Shown here in pieces: positions 36,078 through 46,563 of a stretch of DNA of 64,000 bases. A program made the position numbers and the translations under genes. Numbering within the stretch: position 1 is the stretch's first letter; every line of letters begins with the position of its first letter. The notes beneath the pieces were generated by a model. The model was given only the letters and a program-made list of their open reading frames with translations. It was not told the DNA's origin and searched no databases. The stretch comes from Brasenia schreberi (lineage: Eukaryota > Streptophyta > Magnoliopsida > Nymphaeales > Cabombaceae): the NCBI GenBank assembly GCA_036023115.1, contig JAYKKT010000089.1, positions 19,897,001 through 19,961,000 of the forward strand. The letters run 5' to 3'.

Positions 36078-38277
36078 AACTCACACGACTTAAATGAAAC
36101 CCAAATATAAATTGCAATATGGCCTTAACTAAGGTCTTGGGAGTAAGAGCGAAAGCTCAATGTGTGTGAGTGCGAGAATTGAAGTACTACGTACACGACA
36201 TGAAATTAAACCCAAACTTGACTAAGGTCTTGGGAGTAAGAGCGAAAGCTCAATGTGTGTGAGTGCGAGAATTGAAAGACAACACACACGACATGAAGTT
36301 AAACCCAAGGAAAAAAAAAGATAACACGGCCCTTACTTGGGTCTTGCAAATAAGAGCGAAAGCTCAATGTGTGTGAGTGCGAGAATTGAAAGACAACACA
36401 CACAACTTAAGCAAAACCCCACGCAACTTAAATTATATAGATAAGTTTATATCTTAAGGGTTGATTAGGCCTGTGTGTGTTCAAAATCGTGCACAACTAA
36501 GAGCGAGATAGGCTCAAGTGCACATGTGTGTGGGTGTGCCAAGCCACGTTATTATAAGCGGGGGAAGACAATGCTCCGTTATTACAACCCCGTATCAAAT
36601 TTAATTAAGCTTAAGCAAGTCTATAAACAAGGACCGAGTTAGGCACTTACGTATAGTCGGTCCGGAGGTGACTTGCTTGAGCTTGGGCGTCGCCTTGGGC
36701 TGCAAGAGGGAGCTCCTCGGAAAGGCACGGCAAAGGAGGGTGCTGGCTGGTGTGGCGCCTTGGCGCTAGCTGAGTGATGGGAAGGAGAGGGGGTGCTGGA
36801 GTCTTGTGGCTGAGGTAGTTAGGGGGGGTGTCACTAAGGTGTAGGGCAGGTCCTAGGGAAGGTGGAGCTAAGGGGTGACTAGGGGCTGTCTAAGGAAGAG
36901 GGTGTAAGGCCGCGGGTGGTTAGGTGCAGTCGGTTATGGCTGGCCGACTAGTGGCAGGTTAGGTGGTGGCCGGCTGGGGTAACTAGGGGGGATTAGGAAT
37001 GGCAAAGGGGAGTTAGCTAGGGTGTTGGCTAAGGGGTGGTTTAAGGGAAGAGGTACGGTTAAGGGTGAATAACTAGGGATTGTCAAAGGGGAAGGTAGGG
37101 CTGGCGGGTGGTGTAGTGGGTTGTGTCTGGCCGAATGGGGAAGGGTGGCGGATGGTGGCCAGGAGGTGATGGTGGTGCGGTGGCTAAGAGTGGAGGGGGA
37201 GTGAAGATAGGGTGGTGTTAGGATAGGGTACTAACCGAAGAGGAAGGGGAGGTTGGCGTGTGTCCAAGGAAGGCAGCCGGGTGGAAGGAGTGGATGTAGC
37301 CCGGGTGGAAGGAGTGGATGCAGCCGGGCAGTTGTGGTGGCATGGAATGGTGCAGGCCGGGAGATAATGGCGGTGTGGAGTGGTGCAGGCCGGGAGGTGG
37401 TGGTGGAGCAGGTAAGAGAAGAGAACAAGGGGTGAGAGAGGGCTCGGCTGGCCCAAGGTGGCTGGGAAAAACTTGAAAAACCCGCCCACTAGGGGGGGGT
37501 TTATAGGATTTTCAAGAGGTCGGTTGGGCTGGTTTTGAAGGGGTGGTTTAGTGGTTAGGTGGTGGTGGTGTGGTGATAAGGTGGGCTAGATATTTAGGGG
37601 GGTTCAGATATTTAGTTTAGGTGGTTTTAGGGATATGGTGTGCTAGGGTTTAGGTGGGGTGGTTTAGTGGTTTAGGGCTTAGCTAGGTGGGTTGGTTTTA
37701 GGGTGAGGTTTAGTGAGGTGGGTTAGGTGTTTAGGCTAGGATTAGGTTGGGATTAAGGGAATTAGGCTAGGTTTAGGGAAGGATTAGGGAGGTGGGTTAG
37801 GTGATTAGGTTGGGATTAGGTCGGGATTAGGGAAGTGGGTTAGGTGATTAGGCTAGGATTAGGCCGGGATTAGGGCAAATGGCTAGGATTAAGGGTTTTG
37901 GCTTAGGATTGGGTTAGGAGCATTCCTTTGCATAGCCCATGGACTTAATTGCATCATGTTGGTGCAGCCCTAGGTTAGGTGTAGGTTCATACAAGCTTAA
38001 ACCCACACTAATTAGGCTAACCCACATGATTAACCCGAAACTTGACACACAAGTCAAGCTTAATACATTCCCCTCATACTTAATCCTCCCCATTCTCTCT
38101 CATGCCCACAATCCCACATGAATTTTAAGTGGGCCCCACCTCCATTTATGAGAAGGTGATGTGGGCCATGGATGTGGATATTGGATTGGATCTTTGGATC
38201 CAAATCCACATATCGTTTGGATTGGGATCTGGATATATATGGTCTAGATCCAATCCAAACTGAATTCTGACTCCTTC

Positions 38278-38282
38278 AGGGT
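38278..38282. other. Target site duplication AGGGT (left copy), solo LTR K
   Basis: The right copy is at 61546-61550. Confidence 0.9.
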
Positions 38283-38675
38283 TGTAAACACCCCAAATCT
38301 TCTATTTTTCAAAAACTCTCAAAACACCAAAAAGCTCGTTTGAGCCAAAAACGACGACCTATTTTGAAATGTGAAAACAGGTACAGAAGGCAAAAGAAGA
38401 CCCTAGGCCCGAAGTGGATTCAAGCCCAGAGCTTCAGAAGCCACTCCCTGATAAAAAAACAAAAGAAAGCAGAGCCCATTTGATGAAAAGCTCAACGGAG
38501 TCCAGAACGGCGAAACGGAGTCCGAACAACAAAGTTGGGGAAAACCCAGCACCAGACGGAGCGCTGATGAAGCCAGTGCCCGCACAGATCGTTCGCCTCG
38601 AGAAGCCAAGAAGGACTGTCCGAAGAAATTTTGATTTGGATTTGGACCATATATATCCAGATCCAAATCCATGTA

Positions 38676-38920
38676 ATGAATAGTGTTTGGATTTGGGCCA
38701 ATCCAAATAGTGTTTGGGTCGATCCAAATAGTGTTTGGATTTGGATTGGATCCAAATAGTGTTTGGATTTGGATTGGATCCAAATAGTGTTTGGATTGGA
38801 TCGGATCTGGACCAAAATATCCAGATCCATATCCATAAAAATGTTGGGTTTGGATCGGATACGGATCTTAAAATATCTGAGATCCAATATCCAGATCCAA
38901 ATAGTGTTTGGATTTGGGTA
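38676..38920 (+). repeat. Reiterated ATCCAAA-TAGTG-TTTGGAT palindromes
   Basis: AATAGTGTTTGG occurs six times in this stretch, mostly within perfect 7-bp inverted arms. Related copies lie upstream of the TATA boxes in the D LTRs (53050-53270, 59970-60190) and, fewer, in B. Confidence 0.8.
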
Positions 38921-38970
38921 TGGATCCAAACCCCAAACCCAAACCCAAATCCAAGACCCACCTCAAATCT

Positions 38971-38979
38971 CTATAAATA
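38971..38979 (+). promoter_or_regulatory. TATA box in LTR K
   Basis: TATAAATAG within CTCTATAAATAGAGG, same as in the B and D LTRs. Confidence 0.6.
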
Positions 38980-41011
38980 GAGGTGAGGGGGTCCATGTAA
39001 AGGGTTCATGCAAATATTTGGGAGGAGAGAGAGGGAGTGATAGACCTAGCCATGTGGGCTCATGAGTGAAGTGGGCTTGAGCCATGTTGGCCAAGGCTAG
39101 ATCAAAGGGGGCTGCACCAACTCGAGCCTAGCTGCACCAAGAGGTGGACCGCGGGCGTGGAAGTGGGCTGGACCGATTGGAGGTGGCTGGACCTAGTGGG
39201 CTGCACCTAAGGTAAGCCTCAACTAAACCTAGCCCTTCTCTCTACCCTTCTAAACCTAACCCATATGAACCCACCTACACCTAACTAAACCTAAACCACC
39301 ACAAATAAGCCCAGCCAAGTGCTGGCCGAACTCCCCAAAACCCCTTCCCCAACCAACCTGCAACCTGGCCGAACCTATCTATCACCACCTCAACCAAACC
39401 CCGCCTTGACCCAACTCCACCTGCACCTTACCTGCCTTGACTAACCTACCACCACCTAAAAACCACCACCATCCCTCGCCCCAAACCAAACCTAATGGCC
39501 TGCTCCTTGGCAAGCCATTCTCTTTAGTAAACCCACGGCCTGCTGGTGCAGGCCGTGCCTCATCAAAGCCTAGCCAAGGCCTGCCACTCAGCAGGCCCTC
39601 TCCCTACAGGCCCACGGCCTGCTAGTGCAGGCCGGGCTTCCCCTCCTTTACCAAGGGCAGGGCCTGCCACTCGGCAGGCCACCTCTCCCTAGAAACCCCA
39701 TGGCCTGCTAGTGCAGCAGGCCGTATCCCTTCCTTCACCCCCAAGCCCACGGCCTGCTGGTGCAGGCCGTGCATCATCCACACCACTAAAGCCCCAGCCT
39801 GCCACAAGGCTGGCCGTTTCCTTGGGCCACTCACATCTGGCCGTGACTCCCCTTCAGCCAACCCGCCCCCAAGACAACACACCTGGCCGACTTAACCTGG
39901 CTTCACCCTAGACCTACCTCGACCAAAATTCGACCAGCACCCAGCCAGGCCGAGCCCTAGCTCAGCCCTGGCCGGCCTGCCTTGGCCTTGATTGACTGAA
40001 CCTAACCTAGTTAGGGTTTCTCCTAAAACATAACTCGAACCACCTTGGCTCGAGTCATCCTAAGGCACTCCCTTGCAAGGTAAAACCCCGGGCTGCACCA
40101 AGACAGCCCGAGTTGCCCCAAGCTCCCCTAGAACCCAACTCGAGTCATCCCAAACCAGGCCCATACAAAGCCCAAACCAGGCCCATACAAAGCCCAAAAC
40201 CAGGCCCATACAAAGCCTACTCAAACACCTCTCCCAAGTCCTCAAAGGTTCTCAAACACCTCCAAGCTAGCCGGTTCCACTTCCATGTGATCCGGGCTCC
40301 ACACGCAAGGCGTACGCGTCCTAGAGACACCCCACATAGCGGGCTAGGTGAGTTGTAAGTCCTTACATTTGGTGTTTTATTAAATTTTGATATGGGGTTG
40401 TAGTAAAGGAGCTTCGTCTCCCCCCGATTGTAATAACTTGGATTGCCACACAAACACCCACGTGCACTTGAGCCTTTCCGCTCTTAGCTGCACACCTTTT
40501 ACACACACACGGGCCTAACCAGCCCCTAAGATATAGTTGTATTTATATATTTTTAGTTGCGGGGGTTTTAATTAAGTTGTGTGTGTTGTTTTTCCATTTT
40601 CTACACTCACACACATTGAGCTTTCGCTCTTACTCCCAAGACCTTAGTTAAGGCCATATTGCAGTTATATTTGGGTTTCATTTATGTCGTGTGAGTTGTC
40701 TTTACATTCCCACACGCACACACATTGAGCCTTCGCTCTTACTCCCAAGGCCTTAGTCAAGGCATACTGCAATTTATATTTGGGTTTCATTTCATGTCGT
40801 GTGTGTAAGTCTTTCAATTCAAGCACGCACACACATTGAGCCTTCGCTCTTATTTACAAGACCCAAGTAAGGGCCCCTACATATACTCTATATAAAGTAT
40901 TTCTTTCGGCTATTTACTTTACAAGTCATTTCCCTTCGGCTATTTACTTTACAAGTTATTTCCCTTCGGCAATTTCCCTTCGGCTATTTACTTTACAAGT
41001 AAGGGCTCTTA

Positions 41012-41869
41012 TTTACCATGTGGGCGTTTGACATAGTAGGCCCAATATTTCCAAAGGCCTCGAATGGGCATCGTTTCATTTTAGCAGCCACGGAGTATTT
41101 CTCCAAGTGGGTGGAAGCCATTTCCCTAACGAATGTAATGGGCCAACATGTGGTGGCTTTCATCCGGAGGAATATCTTGGCTCGATTTGGGGTTCCACGA
41201 GACCTTGTGTCTGATAATGGTACCCCATTCAAGAACGAGCGGATGGTCAAGTTGTGCAACACGTATGGCATAACTCACCACTTCTCCTCGCCCTACTACC
41301 CTCAAGGCAACGGCCAAGCCGAAGCCACAAACAAGACTCTCATTGGTATCATTGAGAAAACCTTAGAGAAGGGTAGGATGTGGCATGAGAAGCTGGATGA
41401 AGCCTTATGGGCTTATGGGACTTCCATCCGGACTCCCACGAATGCCACACCATTCGAATTGGTCTATGGCACAAACGCCATTCTTCCCATTCATACCCAA
41501 CTGCATTCATTCCATACATCCATTGCACTCGACCTCCCCCTAGAGATGCTTCAGCATGCTAGGATGGCCGAGCTAGATTTGCTAGATGAGAGGCGACTCC
41601 TTGCCATGGATCATGCTCGTGCATACCGGCAAAGGGTAGCCCGACATTATAGCAAACACATGAGACCTCGCCACTTTGAAGTGGGAGATCTGGTCTTGAA
41701 AACCATCCACCATCGTGGCCCACACCCCCTAGGCAAGTGGCGCCCCAACTGGGATGGACCCTATGTTATACGAGCAACCACTACGAACAATTCGTATTGG
41801 TTGATCGATATAGAAGGTAGGAATTTAGCAGATCCTATCAATATTCAATAATTAAAGAAGTATCATGTG
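41012..41869 (+). pseudogene. Integrase core and C-terminus of element C (5'-truncated)
   Basis: Starts within the PWPFTIWAFDIVG segment, so the zinc finger is missing. Catalytic D is in AFDIVG, the second D in VSDNGTPF and E in GQAEATNK. The basic C-terminus follows with the GPY motif WDGPYVI. A TAA at 41849-41851 replaces the Tyr codon eight codons before the normal end (TAG near 41868), otherwise the frame is open. Integrase would insert the cDNA; here the N-terminal domain is cut off by the insertion edge. Confidence 0.88.
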
Positions 41870-43028
41870 TAGGATCTGGATTAAATTCCAGTTTCGAAAA
41901 TTTTATAGGGATAGCTGCCCTGAGACGTGTGAATAAGGTGCAAAAGCAACTCGTGTGACCCTAAGTAAGAGAATTCGCACTTGTGAAAGAGTGGAGTTTT
42001 CAAAATCGTGGTTGCATTTCAAAATCTTTCATCTTACAAAGAAGGGCCTAGTTCAACATAGCAAGATACTTGCAAGTAGTACATGCTATTTCTAAATAGG
42101 CTGATCTGGAATGGATCGAGTGTAGGCTTGGGATAAGTCCTCCCCTCTTCTCTTCTCCTTCCAAAAGGAAAACGAAGGCCCAAATCAAAAGGGAATTTCC
42201 CATTTAAAGTCTCTTTCCAAAAGAAAGAAACCAGACTTCAAAAAAGAAAAATCGATTCTCTTATGAAAAAAGAGGGATTAAAGAAAAAAATACTCCCAAA
42301 GGGAGACCCTCTATGGAAAAAGGAAAAAGAGGCCAAAAAGCTCAAAAAGAGCAGTTTTCCGCCTTCTATGCCTTAAACCACGGGACGCTTCAGAAGGGAC
42401 CGTGGTATCTCTTTCCCATCCCTGGCTTATCCCAAGCTAAAGCATGGTTCATTTCGAGGAATCCTAAAGTAAAAATAGGATTTACTTACTTGAATTTCAT
42501 CTTGTTTGAGAATTCGACGTTTCGAGTAAGGCGTAGGAGTTTGAAATGAAGCTTGTTTTCTTATAAAACCTCCGCTAGATAAGCGAGTGTTAAGACTCAA
42601 ACAAGGGCAAGCACGAAGAGCTCGAGATCCTTAGCATCGAGACTCAAGACAGTTGTCCCTTTTGTAAATAGCTTTTGTAAATAAGTTTTAAAAACTGAAC
42701 ATCGAACAGCATAGGATTTGCTCACTTGGAGTAATAGACCTTATAAGTCTCTAGAGTTCGACCACATCTGGTCTCTGGGAGGTCGCCACTCTTGGCACCA
42801 CACCCATGTCATTTGCATTCCACGCATGGTACTTGCATAAACATGATCCCATTTAGGACCAGATTCCATAAGTAAACCCTTTGGCGTGATATCTCCTCCT
42901 ACCAGAGTTTGTAAAATTGAGATTTTGCTAAAATGGGACGATCCCATATTCTTCGTGGCTAGATCTAGGGAGACATTAAAAGGGGTGTTTGTTATCTTTG
43001 CCCTTATCCAAATCGATTTGGACAAGGC
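41870..43028 (+). other. 3' untranslated region of element C
   Basis: Noncoding, A-rich. It is the inverted counterpart of 3137-4286. It holds the inverted repeat ACCACGG ... CCGTGGT at about 42377-42408, with an inner CTT/AAG stem. Confidence 0.75.
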
Positions 43029-43042
43029 CAAAGAGGGGCATC
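43029..43042 (+). other. Polypurine tract of element C
   Basis: CAAAGAGGGGCATC directly before TGTAAACACC. Confidence 0.82.
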
Positions 43043-44262
43043 TGTAAACACCCCGAAATCCCACGAATTTCTTAAACGAATCTGGTTTTATACAAGCAGC
43101 CCCAAAGGGCCATTTTGAGTTTGGAAACCCAGGAGCCTTCCAAACAACCCTGTATATATGTTTTAAACTATATCTTTCAAAAACATACGATATGGCTTTT
43201 GAAAACCCTTTTAAAACATGTTTTGAAACCCCAAAGTGGCTTGGCCCGATCAAGACAGGACCAGGAGAGCCAAGAAGAGCCCGGAACCGGAGCACACGTC
43301 AAGCCCGGCGCAACAACTCTTGTATTTGATTAACACCCCAGGATCTCGAACGTCCAAGACCCTGTTCTTACCAAAATAGCCTTTGAAGTCATCTCCGAAA
43401 GGCAAAAACGGAGGCGGACGACCATGTTGGCGAAGACCCAACGCAGACGGAGTACTGATGCTGTCAGGCCCCGCACGAATCGTCCGTTTCGAACCCAGCT
43501 CGAAGGAGTCAGAGTTCAGTTTGGATTGGATCTGGACCATATATATCCAGATCCCAATCCAAACCCATATGTGGACTTGGATTTGGATTTGGATCCAGAG
43601 ATCCAATCCAATATCCATATCCATGGCCCACATCACCTTCTCATAAATGGAGGTGGGGCCCACTTGAGTTTCACGTGGGATATTGGGCATGAGAGAGAGT
43701 GGGGGTGAAAAATATCAAGAGTGTTGTATTAAGCTTGACTTGTGTGTCAAGTTTGGGTTTAATCTTGTCGGTTAGCCTAATTGAGTGGGTTTAAGCTTGT
43801 AATTAGCTAAAACCTAACCTAGGGCTGCACCAACATGGGGTGATCAAGGTCTATGGGCCATGCTAAGGGAGCTCCTTCACCTAAACCTAGCCAAAAATGC
43901 CTAAACCTAGCCTAAACCCCTAATCCACCCCTAATCTGAACCTAATCACCTAACCCACTTCCCTAATCCCGTCCTAATCCCAACCTAATCACCTAACCCA
44001 CTTCCCTAAACCTAGATTAATTTCCCTAATCCTAGCCTAAACCTAGCCTAATCACCTAACCTAGCTCACTAAACCTCACCCTAAAACCCAACCACCTAAC
44101 CTAGCCCTAAACCCCTAAACCACTCTTAGCCCACGATTTACCCAAACCCCTAGTTTTAAAATATCTGGCCCAACCCCTTCCAGCCCACCTTATCTACATA
44201 CCACCCTACCTAAACCACCTAACCACTACCCACAGCCCAGCCCTAACCGACCTACCCATCCC

Positions 44263-44272
44263 CTATTTAAAC
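44263..44272 (+). promoter_or_regulatory. TATA-like box in LTR C
   Basis: CTATTTAAAC before GGGCGGGTTTT; conserved at 10177 and 1879. Confidence 0.5.
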
Positions 44273-45033
44273 CCCCCTCCTTGTGGGCGGGTTTTCCAAG
44301 TGGGAACCACTATCTCCATCCAGCCGGGCCCTCTCCTTCTCCCTTCTCTCACCCAGCCGGGACCACTCCCCACCTCTGCCTGCTCCACCAGCCGCCACCT
44401 GCTCCGCCACCTTCCCTCTTCCATCCATTACCACCACCCCTCAGCCGGACGCCATCACCTCCAACCAACCGAACCAGCCGACAGCCACCTGCCCGCCACC
44501 TTCCCACTTCATCCGCCACCTCTCCCCATTCGGTAAGTACCCCAAACTCCCTCAAAGCCCCTCTCCACCACCTCTCCACTCTTAGCCACCCATCCTACCT
44601 TCAGCTCAGCCCCTTTGCCACCACCATTTTAACCTAGCCGAACCTAGTATAACCCAAGCTGCCGGCCACTACCTAGTTATCATGTCCCATTCGGCCTTCC
44701 CCTAGGTGTCCTACTCGGCCCTCCCACCAGCTCACCTTTTAGGTCCAGTTTCCCTAAACTCCCAACTCCCCTAGTGACCCTAAGAACCCACTCATTCAGC
44801 CATTTAAACCCCTTACCTTGAGGCGCCATCTACCTGCCACCGGTCCCCTTCGAGGCATCTATCCCGCCCCCACTTGCAGCCGGCCAGCACCCTTGATCAC
44901 CTACCTTCGCGGAGCTCCCGTTTGCAGCCCAAGGCCAAGCCCACGCTCAAGCAAGACCTCTACGGACCAGCTACTCATAAGTGTCTAAACTCGGTCTTTA
45001 GTCGTACACTTGCTTGAGATTCAATTTGATACG

Positions 45034-45076
45034 GGGTTGTAATAACGGAGCATAGTCTCCCCCCGCTTGTAATAAC
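45034..45076 (+). promoter_or_regulatory. Conserved LTR module TTGTAATAACG / GGAG-N6-CTCC / TTGTAATAACG
   Basis: Two direct copies of TTGTAATAACG flank an inverted GGAG/CTCC followed by a C run. The same block appears in every long LTR of the window (about 1065, 10949, 16075, 23757, 30050, 36548, 40393, 52008 and 58948), even where flanks have diverged. Function unknown; 3'-end processing or leader RNA structure are possible. Confidence 0.7.
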
Positions 45077-45194
45077 GTGGCTTGGCACAACCACACACGT
45101 GCACTCTCTTAGTCGTGCACAATTTTGAACACACACGGGCCTAATCAGCCCCTAATATATAAGTGTATATATACTTTCATTTTCGAAGGGTTTT

Positions 45195-45830
45195 GTTTAA
45201 GTTGGGTGCGTTGTCTTTCAATTCAAGCACTCTCACACACATTGAGCTTTCGCTCTTATTTGAAAGACCCAAGTAAGGGCCGACCTATACTATTTGGGTT
45301 TCATTTCTTGTCGTGTGAGTCAGTCTTTCAATTCAAGCACTCTCACACACATTGAGCTTTCGCTCTTATTTGAAAGACCCAAGTAAGGGCCGACCTATAC
45401 TATTTGGGTTTCATTTCTTGTCGTGTGAGTAAGTCTTTTAATTCAAGCACTCTCACACACATTGAGCTTTCGCTCTTATTTGAAAGACCCAAGTAAGGGC
45501 CGACCTATACTATTTGGGTTTCATTTCTTGTCGTGTGAGTAAGTCTTTTAATTCAAGCACTCTCACACACATTGAGCTTTCGCTCTTATTTGAAAGACCC
45601 AAGTAAGGGCCGACCTATACTATTTGGGTTTCATTTATGTCGTGTGGGTAGTCTTTCAATTCAAGCACTCTCACACACATTGAGCCTTCGCTCTTATTCC
45701 CAAGACCTTAGTCAAGGCCATACTACAATTTATATTTGGGTTTAATTTCATGTCGTGTGTGTAAGTCTTTCAATTCGAGCACGCACCCACATTGAGCCTT
45801 CGCTCTTATTTGCAAGACCCGAGTAAGGGC
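45195..45830 (+). repeat. 110-bp tandem array in LTR C
   Basis: Unit boundaries at 45241, 45351 and 45461 give an exact 110-bp spacing; five to six units. Each has GAGC-YTTC-GCTC. Confidence 0.85.
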
Positions 45831-46210
45831 TCATATATACAAGCTATATACATATTTCCCTTCGGTTATTTCCCTTCGGTTATTTCCCTTCTGTTATTTC
45901 CCTTCCGTATTGTCTTTACATTTCGGGTTTTCCCTTTGGAGTAGCGTGAGTTTGCATTGCATCTACGCCATACCACGAGGTAGGACGCATATTGCATCGA
46001 AGCAAGCCCCGCTCGAATTCGCCCATGTAGTGGAGTGTTCATAACACACAAACTAGGCGACCCAAAAAGGGATAAAAGAAAAGACTTAGGCACGTGCAAA
46101 ACCACGTGATCTAAAACATGCAATCGCATCTTAAAGACCCGAAATAGACACCTCGAACCGCTTCGTGGACTTTCTCCCCAAAACTCGATTTTTGCAAAAG
46201 CGTACAGACT

Positions 46211-46238
46211 GACCCTTGCGCATCGGTGCAAGAAGGTC
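46211..46238 (+). promoter_or_regulatory. Conserved U5 stem-loop
   Basis: GACC-CTTGC pairs with GCAAG-AA-GGTC around an 8-base loop. Present in A (12868), Y (12158), B (15240, 22917), F (34488), D (50921, 57858) and K (61348), with a slightly altered form in H (31135). It lies about 200 bases before the LTR end, so it is in the RNA leader. Confidence 0.7.
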
Positions 46239-46427
46239 TGCGACGACAAGAGCTTACTTGCTCACAGTCGCCACGTTTAGAAGTCAGTGTTAAATATATC
46301 TTCGCTAGCTTGAGTAAGCTAGCTGGCACGCCCTGTTTGTATACATAGGCCTTAGACACACGAGAACATCCACTCCAAGCCCCCGGAAGGGACGAAGAGG
46401 TGGGGATTTTCGCGCGTCTACAGAGAT

Positions 46428-46445
46428 TGGCATGCCCGGTGGGAC
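46428..46445 (+). other. Primer binding site of element C
   Basis: TGGCATGCCCGGTGGGAC, one base different from the A and H sites. Confidence 0.8.
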
Positions 46446-46563
46446 GTGAGCCTTTTCAAAAATCGAGTTTACTTGTAGAAGTCTTGCGAAAATTTTATAA
46501 AAGTGTCGTTTTAACTTGTTTTCTTTGCTTTTACTTAGGAAATTTTGAAAAAGCTTGAAAAGC

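Larger units (their letters stand above)
38283..41010 (+). mobile_element. Solo LTR K, left part (plus orientation)
   Basis: Begins TGTAAACACCCC at 38283 after AGGGT, inside solo LTR F. It is related to the LTRs of element D. It has an ATCCAAA-N5-TTTGGAT array (38676-38920), a TATA box (38971-38979), a C-rich leader with GGCCTGC repeats (39480-39780), the TTGTAATAACG module variant (40393-40440) and a hairpin array (about 40590-40870). It breaks off at about 41010, where integrase begins, after a short filler repeating local LTR words. The missing end is at 61140-61545. Confidence 0.88.
43043..46422 (+). repeat. Single complete LTR of element C
   Basis: 3380 bp, TGTAAACACC to GTCTACA. The left side is PPT, the right side PBS. 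It is the best reference copy for this subfamily: telomere-like tract (43875-44130), TATA-like (44263-44270), donor GGTAAGT (GT at 44533), TTGTAATAACG module (45034-45076), 110-bp array (about 45195-45830), U5 hairpin (46211-46238) and PBS-like word (46326-46334). Confidence 0.92.

Noticed and set aside
34311..38282. F as the 3' LTR of a full minus-strand element
   Set aside because: Its other end is at 62004 with the same target duplication and no internal region, PBS or PPT of its own, so it is a solo LTR.
38403..38961. Frames rich in NPNTIWI-type repeats (also 53038-53508, 59957-60427)
   Set aside because: Translation of ATCCAAA palindromes in U3; open on both strands, no start context or conservation as protein.
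41011..46422. Reading 41011-46422 as the 3' end of a separate ordinary element with LTR K as its 5' LTR
   Set aside because: LTR K is a different subfamily, its U5 end lies at 61545 with the matching AGGGT duplication, and no PBS or gag lies between K and the integrase.
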